Shown piece by piece: positions 57,211 through 64,000 of a DNA stretch of 64,000 nucleotides; position 1 is the first letter of the stretch; each line of letters starts with the position of its first letter. The stretch lies in assembly GCF_000165395.2 (NCBI RefSeq), contig NW_026261571.1, positions 1,016,501 through 1,080,500 of the forward strand, given 5' to 3'. This DNA comes from Babesia bovis T2Bo (lineage: Eukaryota > Apicomplexa > Aconoidasida > Piroplasmida > Babesiidae). A program made the translations under genes and the position numbers. The notes beneath the pieces were generated by a model, which was not told where the DNA came from, searched no databases, and saw only the letters and a list, made by a program, of their open reading frames with translations.

Positions 57211-60200
57211 TTACAAAAAGTCGTCAATCTCTATCATGCCTTCTTCAAGATGTGATATTGGACTTTCATCGAGAATGCGCTCAATGTCCTCAAAGTGCTT
57301 GCGATAGTATTCCAGGGATTCCTTAATGGTACCCATACGTGGTTTAATCCGGGCCATCCGATATTTGCGGTAGGTGAGGTCCGGCTGACGAGACCAAGTA
57401 GTTTCAGGAATACCATTCTTGGCCAGATAACGCTCAAGCATATCAATACCATGGCTATCAGCCAGCCAGTCAAACATGTAATCATCATATTCCCTGTCGT
57501 AGGGAGGTAAATGTAGCCTTATTCTCCATGATTCATAAACGAAGCAGTGAGTTAAGGCAGCTTGAAAAATCAAGTTTGTAACGTCATCAGAAGACAGACC
57601 CAATGCAGTAGTCATGTCGGATATCGCCCAACCGTCCCCAATAAACAGGTTGAGTTCACCCATGAAGATAAAACGTGCCACTCTGTCGTCTATAGCCTCT
57701 ACGGCAATTTTTCGGAGACATCGTATCAAAGAAGCCTTTCGACAATATGCATCCGACGCTGGATTAATAGGTTCAGAAGGCAACTCATCAGGAAATACTG
57801 GGTCCTCGACGTCAACATGGGTCAAACCACCTAATGATCCTCGTTCATAACGCTTGAAACGCTTTTTAAGTTTCATAGTTTTACCCAATTGCGAGCCTAA
57901 AGTGTTGCTCATACGAGATGATGTTATCGCTTCCTGAATTGTATCATAATCAATTTCCATACGACGTTCCATTTCCTTCTTTATGGCATTCTTGAGATGC
58001 ATTTGACGATTCGCTACCATAACGGGGTCATCAAGGGAGTTTATATATTCACGTTCAATCTCGTAAATCCGCTGCGAAAATTCATCATTGTAGATGCTTT
58101 CAAGAGTTACGCCACGTCTATGTGCTTGGTGAATATGTGACAACAGTTTATCCAATATACCTACGAGTTCTAGGTACTGCATCTGGGCTCTGCTTGCCAA
58201 GCGGTATGTACCAACGGGCAAATCTGCAGGAAGCTTGCTTTTCAGGAATTCGTTGCTAGAAGAAGCCAAGACAACACCGTATATCTCAGCGACAGCTTTG
58301 TTACCATGGGATGAAAGTGTATTTAACTCCACAGAACAAAGGTGTTCCCATAGAGTGTCTAACGTAAATGCCTTGGTGTGGAGGATATTGGGATCCTGGA
58401 TTTCCAAATGCTTGTCCTTTCGAGGACGTTTCACCTTATGCTCGGCCTGCACTTTCGACATTATGATATCAGCTAACGGTTCAGCAAAATCTTCAAATTG
58501 CATTTGAACCATATACCGAGACGTACTAAATACGGATTGCAGCTGTTTAAGATCGTCAAAACCAAACATATATGCCAGTTCATAAATAGTTGGCGCACGG
58601 CCTAGTATTGCCGCCATAAAGTAAATAGAACGTTCAAAATAAACTTGATCCTTTATCCACTTGATAGTATGCATCAAGCGAGTTCTTATCCGTTTTGGTA
58701 GTGGGCTGCTGGAACCCTTATATTGTATCACGCATTCTTTCTCATCGATTTCAGGAATCACCACTACGTTTCTGAGATGGCGCTTGTATGCCTGCTTATC
58801 AATGTCTTTTCGTTCCTCCCGTTCGTATTTAATTTCTCCAATCTCCATCTTATCAAAATCCATAAATCCACAGTTAATGTTTAATTCCATACCAAATATC
58901 TTCTTCAGTGTAGAGACCAAACGAGGTCTCAGGTGCACGTCGTACAACTTTTTAAGAAATCCACGCTCTAAAGTGAACATTGTCACTGGCACTTCAAGTG
59001 AAGTACCAACTGCGTTCGTTGTATTAGATTCATTGTTGGTTTTATGTTCAAGTTCCTCATTATTCTGTGCCAGGGTATCAGTGCCTTGAAATGAAGTGTC
59101 CTCCGTGCCTTTATCTAGACCTTCCTTGTTATTCTTGATGGGCTCACGGATACCACTTTCTGTTTCATGGGATACAGTAAGGGCATGTGAAGTCGCTATA
59201 TCCGTACGTTTTTTACGTAGTTGTTTAGGAGGAATTTTATTAATTGATACTAACAGGGTGCTCACGGGACTTCCATAATCCGTAGCAGTTACATTCATTG
59301 GGGCGTTAAACACAGAAGCTGGAATCGTGTTGGTATTAAATAATGTAGTGTCCACATTGTCTTCTGGATACATACTTCCAGCACTATTCTTAACAAATCG
59401 TAAAGCTGCTTCCTCCGCATCAACTGCTTTCATCATGCTACGCATCTTTTCATAACCAGAAATCTTTCTACGGTTCAGGATGTCCTGTAAACGATCACTG
59501 TTCTCATCAACCAGTTTTCTCATTAGTTGCGCATGGCTATGGACCGACATGGGTGGCGTCATTGGTGTAATAAATGAACTCACTCCAGAACCGTATGGCG
59601 ATTGCCTGTTAAGAGGTTCTTGGTTTGCGAGAATGCTGTCCAGGTTAGTGGCTTCCGCTACTTTCAAAGTGGATTCGTCATCTTTTGTAGGGAAGAAAAT
59701 TGCATGGATGTTTTTTCTGTGGTTCAAGTTACTGATTAGCTTGGCTTTCTCCTTGTTAGCCAACACCTTCATATGGCGAAGTCTGCTTAATTCACGGTTA
59801 GATAGATTCATCATACCAGAAACAGCTCCAACAGTTTGTGTAATAGATGGATCGACAATGTTATTCCCATCTTTCTCACTGTGTAGTTCATGTTTTGGGG
59901 TATCATTGGAAGCATCTGGTGTCAATGGGTTTTCATCAGCCAGTTCCTCGTTAATGTTGATACGCTTGTTATCCAAAGGGCTATCATGTAATTCCATAGA
60001 TTTATCAATATCAGTAGCGTCAACTTTCTCATCACCATCATGTGATGTGTCCGAATCTGTTTTCAATCTATGTTCTTCCAAGTCACTACCCATAGGAACA
60101 GAGGAAGATACATAATTCGCATCGTTGATATCATACATATTTGATAATTCAGTTGTCACGGTGCCCATGAGCTTGTAGAGCGCCCAGGTGATTTCACCCA

Positions 60201-61056
60201 CATTCATACCATGACTATTGGAGAACAAAGCTTCTAACATATGCTGCTTCCTTTTGGGAACGATGCCACCGGGTGGCAAATTTTTTGGTGTAGTTTTATT
60301 AACATCCTTATTAACTTTTGTTGTATTGACGGTACCCAGAGACTGTTTTTGCTGTGATTTCTTTTGAAACTTATTGCTTTCCTGATTATTGATATGCTTC
60401 TTCTTAGGAGGCATTGCAACATTCAATTGCTTTTTATCGGCATCATGTTGATGCATTATACCTATAGTGCTTTTTGATTTGTTCGATGATGTAATGATAT
60501 GAACAGGATGTTTGTCCGTCGTCACCTTTTTGACCGTTCCAGGTTTTTTCGACTTACGATATGTCACTATCTTGGGCGAATGGAAGTCATCCGATGATGA
60601 TAAAGGAGTCTTTTTGCTAGTTTGTGTAACATCGGAACGCGATTCCTTAACAGGGTTTGATAGTTTTCTCAATGTTGAACGTGTTTTATCCCCTGCAGTG
60701 CTTTTTACGTCTTCGTTTATATTATATAGCGCCTTCTTGACGTGTTTCACCTTCTTTTTACGCAATGTAGATACTTTCTTAATGGATTGCACATTTGAAT
60801 GTGCACGAAGGTAAACACGACGTTGAGCCGGCCTTCCAACGGCAGATTCCAAACGGCAAACCTGTTCTGATGATACCGCATTTTGACTAGATGTAATATT
60901 GTATCTGTTTAAAACAGAATAACTGGCAAGCGTGAGTCTATCCAATGTATTTGGTGCGATAAAAGCCACATTACGCTGTCTATAGGATTCGCCATGGTTG
61001 AGATGGGCGTGGTTTAATGGAGAGTATGCTAGCCATAATAGGCCATATATATGCAT
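57211..61056 (-). CDS. Large protein with sigma-factor-like C-terminus (candidate apicoplast transcription factor)
   Basis: The ORF is open from 61260; the Met at 61056 starts MHIYGLLWLAYSPLNHA, a signal-peptide-like segment followed by a Ser/Asn/Arg-rich leader, and gives 1,281 residues. A basic, low-complexity region fills the first 700 residues. The last 450 are ordered and helical. They include ILGRAPTIYELAYMFGF, which resembles the sigma region 3 helix pair, and DMTTALGLSSDDVTNLI near the end, which resembles the region 4 helix-turn-helix. A nuclear-encoded sigma factor for the apicoplast bacterial-type RNA polymerase has been described in Plasmodium. The sigma assignment and plastid targeting are inference; confidence is higher for the gene itself. 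Confidence 0.55.
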   Translation of the reverse strand: MHIYGLLWLAYSPLNHAHLNHGESYRQRNVAFIAPNTLDRLTLASYSVLNRYNITSSQNAVSSEQVCRLESAVGRPAQRRVYLRAHSNVQSIKKVSTLRKKKVKHVKKALYNINEDVKSTAGDKTRSTLRKLSNPVKESRSDVTQTSKKTPLSSSDDFHSPKIVTYRKSKKPGTVKKVTTDKHPVHIITSSNKSKSTIGIMHQHDADKKQLNVAMPPKKKHINNQESNKFQKKSQQKQSLGTVNTTKVNKDVNKTTPKNLPPGGIVPKRKQHMLEALFSNSHGMNVGEITWALYKLMGTVTTELSNMYDINDANYVSSSVPMGSDLEEHRLKTDSDTSHDGDEKVDATDIDKSMELHDSPLDNKRININEELADENPLTPDASNDTPKHELHSEKDGNNIVDPSITQTVGAVSGMMNLSNRELSRLRHMKVLANKEKAKLISNLNHRKNIHAIFFPTKDDESTLKVAEATNLDSILANQEPLNRQSPYGSGVSSFITPMTPPMSVHSHAQLMRKLVDENSDRLQDILNRRKISGYEKMRSMMKAVDAEEAALRFVKNSAGSMYPEDNVDTTLFNTNTIPASVFNAPMNVTATDYGSPVSTLLVSINKIPPKQLRKKRTDIATSHALTVSHETESGIREPIKNNKEGLDKGTEDTSFQGTDTLAQNNEELEHKTNNESNTTNAVGTSLEVPVTMFTLERGFLKKLYDVHLRPRLVSTLKKIFGMELNINCGFMDFDKMEIGEIKYEREERKDIDKQAYKRHLRNVVVIPEIDEKECVIQYKGSSSPLPKRIRTRLMHTIKWIKDQVYFERSIYFMAAILGRAPTIYELAYMFGFDDLKQLQSVFSTSRYMVQMQFEDFAEPLADIIMSKVQAEHKVKRPRKDKHLEIQDPNILHTKAFTLDTLWEHLCSVELNTLSSHGNKAVAEIYGVVLASSSNEFLKSKLPADLPVGTYRLASRAQMQYLELVGILDKLLSHIHQAHRRGVTLESIYNDEFSQRIYEIEREYINSLDDPVMVANRQMHLKNAIKKEMERRMEIDYDTIQEAITSSRMSNTLGSQLGKTMKLKKRFKRYERGSLGGLTHVDVEDPVFPDELPSEPINPASDAYCRKASLIRCLRKIAVEAIDDRVARFIFMGELNLFIGDGWAISDMTTALGLSSDDVTNLIFQAALTHCFVYESWRIRLHLPPYDREYDDYMFDWLADSHGIDMLERYLAKNGIPETTWSRQPDLTYRKYRMARIKPRMGTIKESLEYYRKHFEDIERILDESPISHLEEGMIEIDDFL

Positions 61057-61392
61057 TTCATATTGAATGCCAGTTAATATGCAAATAGCTCTACCCAGGA
61101 TATTTAATTCTAATAACAGCAGTGCCTGCTGTATTAGGCGCACAACACACTGTATAGTTACACAAAAAGCAATATACACATCAGTATGTATTTGTGCGAA
61201 TTTTAGTTTATTAAATATATATAGATAAACGGTATCTGCTGATGCTATTCTGTATTCCAATGTGTAACCAAAATAGCAATAACTTTATATCATAAGACCG
61301 CCGTGAAATTTCCAGATGGATTACAATCATATTCTATCCATGTAATACCTTCAGGATATGTTTTAATATGAATCAACACATTGATAATCACG

Positions 61393-63434
61393 ATGGCGGC
61401 ATCTGATACCGCAATCACGCTGGATGATGTAAGTTTCACATTAAATGGTATCATTGCTGTTATACATTTATTCAAATGTTCTCCAAAAGGTTACATGTGG
61501 ATCTATTTGTTTTGTAAGATCATCTGAATATCATATGTTGATAATCTGCTGGTTTGGTTAGCGTGTTTTATATCGTTATACTGGAATGTTTAGTATATCG
61601 ATAGACTCGTGTTATAAACTGTTGTTCTATGTCGTGACTTAATATATAACTATATATGCTGGTTTGTGTACAAGAATGTAGCCATTATCATTAAGTCCTG
61701 TTGTAGGTATGCAGGTTCTATCATCCCAATGCAACATTCCCTTGCAAGATTAGAGCTCTTACAACAACGGGAAATACTGAAGGTCTCCTTATAAATGGTA
61801 TGTCGTTTAATCCATTAGTTAATGTTTTGCAGGGAATTTATTGGATCAACAACTATCTCTTGAGCACCTATCAAAGCATGAGATGATCCTTATTATATCG
61901 AACGGCTCTCATGGACGGAATGTGTATGTTCACAACTAATAATTAACATTAAGCAGAATTAATTATCTATATCGCGAACGAGTATTTGCGCCATCTGATG
62001 GTGCATATAGTAAATATTCAGGACTTTATTACATATGCCCACGAAGAGTAGGCACATCGGAGCAGCAATTTACCGAGCAATGTAAATCGTGGATACCTAC
62101 TGGTTTAAGTCAATCGGATAGAGTTAAATTGCATGATGCCGTGAAAACAATAGATGTGGTCACCACCGAAGAATTAATGCAAACATTTGCAATTTTTCTC
62201 ATGGAGATTGGATCTTTTCAACCTAGTTTGAATTCCGTCAAAGATACATTTCTAGAAGCTTTGGTGCAAAATAGGGCAACTAAAGTTATTGTATTGTTTG
62301 ACTATCGATTTGCAAAGTCAAATGATTTGCGAAAACATATGGAAACGGTAGTGAATCTTGTTGAAAGCGGGCATGTTGATAATATTGATTTGTATCTCAG
62401 CTACGATGACAGTCGAGTTAATGAGGCAAAGTTATCTGAAGCCCTTGTAGAGATAAACAATTCATTTAAAATTGCATTCCATGGAAGGTATGTACACCCT
62501 CTTTTATATCATCATGTTTAGCGAATATGAAAAGGAGCTGTCTACCTATATTTTCAAACCATTCAAAGTACCATCCAATGGTGAATTGATATCTCACTTA
62601 TTGGGTGGTGATGATTTCAATGTTGCAAACTTCGTTAACGAAACACTGAAAAACGGCTCTATGTTTGAGTACCAGTGTGAAAATGCTAAAAATATAGAGA
62701 TGGAACACGGGATACATATGTTGCAAACAACAATGGAAAGTGCCAAACAAGATAAGCTTCAACTATGTATCGAAAAGCTTGAACGTGATATAGATCTTTT
62801 ACACGATGTATCAACAAAGTAGGATTACCATGGTTCATATATATCTTTATACAGGCATGTTCGACTTTACAGAAATCAATCAATCACCTATTTCATTACC
62901 TCTATTCATAGTTGGTTGAGATTTTAGCATCACATAATACTTCAGGTTTGCTCCGATACATGCAAAACTGTGCCGTGTTTATGATCATAACTGCCAGTGT
63001 TTTCATCAAGCTGCTTTCAAAAATGAATCTGGAGGATTCATTCGATAAGTATGTTTCCCAGTTGTATGATATTATATAATATCAGGGTAAATGACAGAAA
63101 TTCCGTATTAAGATATATCTGTCGATTGGGAGATAAATGTACGTTAATCAATTGTATTTCACATGCGCACAGACACTTTTACGCAATGGATAACATTTTA
63201 CCTGTATATACTAATTATATACATCACCATCTATATGGTGGGAAGGTTGTTTGGAACCATTGAAAAGCTAGATCCTGAAGCATATAATAAACATAAGGTA
63301 ATGTAATTGAATAAATATGTTATAACATTCAGACTGCTATGCTACATATGGAATCCCTTAAAAGTAGTCTTAGGCGTCTAAAGGGCTTACAAAAGGGCGT
63401 GATGCGGTATGATGAGGCTCCTACACCCAAATAA
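61393..63434 (+). CDS. Unknown membrane protein, ten exons
   Basis: Exons 61393-61428, 61707-61797, 61833-61923, 61957-62487, 62522-62818, 62855-62910, 62946-63048, 63086-63138, 63173-63297 and 63333-63434 join in perfect phase to give 494 residues. Introns are mostly 33-38 nt; the first is 278 nt. The bulk is soluble and helical (LEALVQNRATKVIVLFDYRF, ESAKQDKLQLCIEKLERDI as coiled coil), followed by two membrane segments near the end (CAVFMIITASVFIKLL and WITFYLYILIIYITIYMVG) and a short charged tail. An N-terminal signal is absent in this model, but an upstream exon cannot be excluded. No family is recognised. Confidence 0.65.
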
Positions 63435-63718
63435 ACATGAATAATAGCATTCTTCGACATAAATGAAGAAAAGACAACGCACAAACATGTTTAAAATAAC
63501 CATATATATTTATAGTTTGATATAAAGTCGGATAATGTAGATATGTGTAAACTATAATTGTACCTAATAAGGAACTCACACCGCCACACGTGCGCGTCAT
63601 TTCCCATTGTGTTTCTCCTCATTAAGGATATACCCAGGAAAACACAACTGAGCACCATTTATATTTGGTGATATTAATCATTTAATTTGTTGCTGTATAT
63701 ATTCAACCATCAAACAAA

Positions 63719-64000
63719 ATGGTATGTTTGTGCACGAGGTGTTGAGGAATGGATTATTGTTGGTTGATACATACCCTCTGGTACAATCATTTATGCTTTA
63801 ATGAATAACATAATCTTAATATGCATGGTCTTTATATATTGATTTGCAGACGGAACGAACACCTGCTCAGTCTACTATGATCGGAGGCCAGCGTATGGCA
63901 CCAAGGTATTTCCTTTTATTATAACCATATACTATATGTAGGAAACGCGCACATTCCGAGACCAATACCGCTGGAACTAGAACTAACCTACCACCAAACT
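63719..64000 (+). CDS. Start of an unknown gene (partial)
   Basis: The first exon holds only the ATG (63719-63721), directly followed by a gtatgt donor; exon two is 63850-63905 and exon three runs from 63942 off the window end. Joined, they read MTERTPAQSTMIGGQRMAPR then KRAHSETNTAGTRTN, a hydrophilic Thr/Arg-rich N-terminus. The donor immediately after the start codon is also seen in other piroplasm genes and in eL31 here in milder form. No domain is visible in the part available. Confidence 0.5.

Noticed and set aside
59480..60115. 211-codon plus-strand ORF opposite the large sigma-like gene
   Set aside because: It is an antisense shadow of a Ser/Asn/Asp-rich low-complexity region of the minus-strand gene, which lacks stops on the opposite strand.

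Overview
The window is a compact nuclear segment of an apicomplexan parasite, most likely a piroplasm (Babesia or Theileria type). The evidence is the very short introns (about 30-45 nt, GTAAGT/GTATGT donors, TAG/CAG acceptors), tightly packed genes on both strands, a moderate A+T bias, an s48/45 (6-Cys) surface protein, and at least two nuclear genes whose products appear to carry leader sequences for the apicoplast. I cannot name the species from sequence alone.

Layout. 1-8.7 kb: the end of a mitochondrial ATP synthase OSCP/delta gene, a p25-alpha (TPPP-like) protein, prefoldin subunit 3, a probable U3 snoRNA, an SR splicing factor, ADF/cofilin, a SCYL1-type pseudokinase and ribosomal protein eL31. 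8.9-17 kb: a DEAD-box helicase with a signal-peptide-like start, a P5-type cation ATPase with a possible spliced N-terminal extension, and an unknown protein. 17-27 kb: an importin-11-like karyopherin, the COPII coat protein SEC31 and an Asn/Ser-rich unknown protein. 27-35 kb: RNase P subunit Rpp21, an eight-exon secreted Cys-rich protein, a tandem run of four small secreted proteins, and a BRCA2-like protein with one clear BRC repeat. 35.6-49.3 kb: a zinc-finger protein, proteasome beta-2, an RNase PH-type exosome subunit, a 6-Cys protein, a cyclin, a SAC phosphoinositide phosphatase, another small secreted protein ending in EDEL, COX19, an ARM/HEAT protein and an RRM-CwfJ protein. 49.8-64 kb: NOC2, DNA polymerase delta catalytic subunit, a second exosome subunit (RRP45-like), a large protein with sigma-factor-like C-terminal features, a ten-exon membrane protein and the start of one more gene.

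Most genes are housekeeping: RNA processing (U3, Rpp21, NOC2, two exosome subunits, SR and CwfJ proteins), DNA replication and repair (POLD1, BRCA2) and trafficking (SEC31, SCYL1, importin, SAC). The lineage-specific content is the secreted-protein cluster at 29.1-31.7 kb with its relative at 43.7 kb, the 6-Cys protein, and the two candidate apicoplast gene-expression proteins. Many models were assembled by hand from short introns; where I give exon positions I checked that the phases agree, and several genes are invisible to a simple ORF search because every exon is short.
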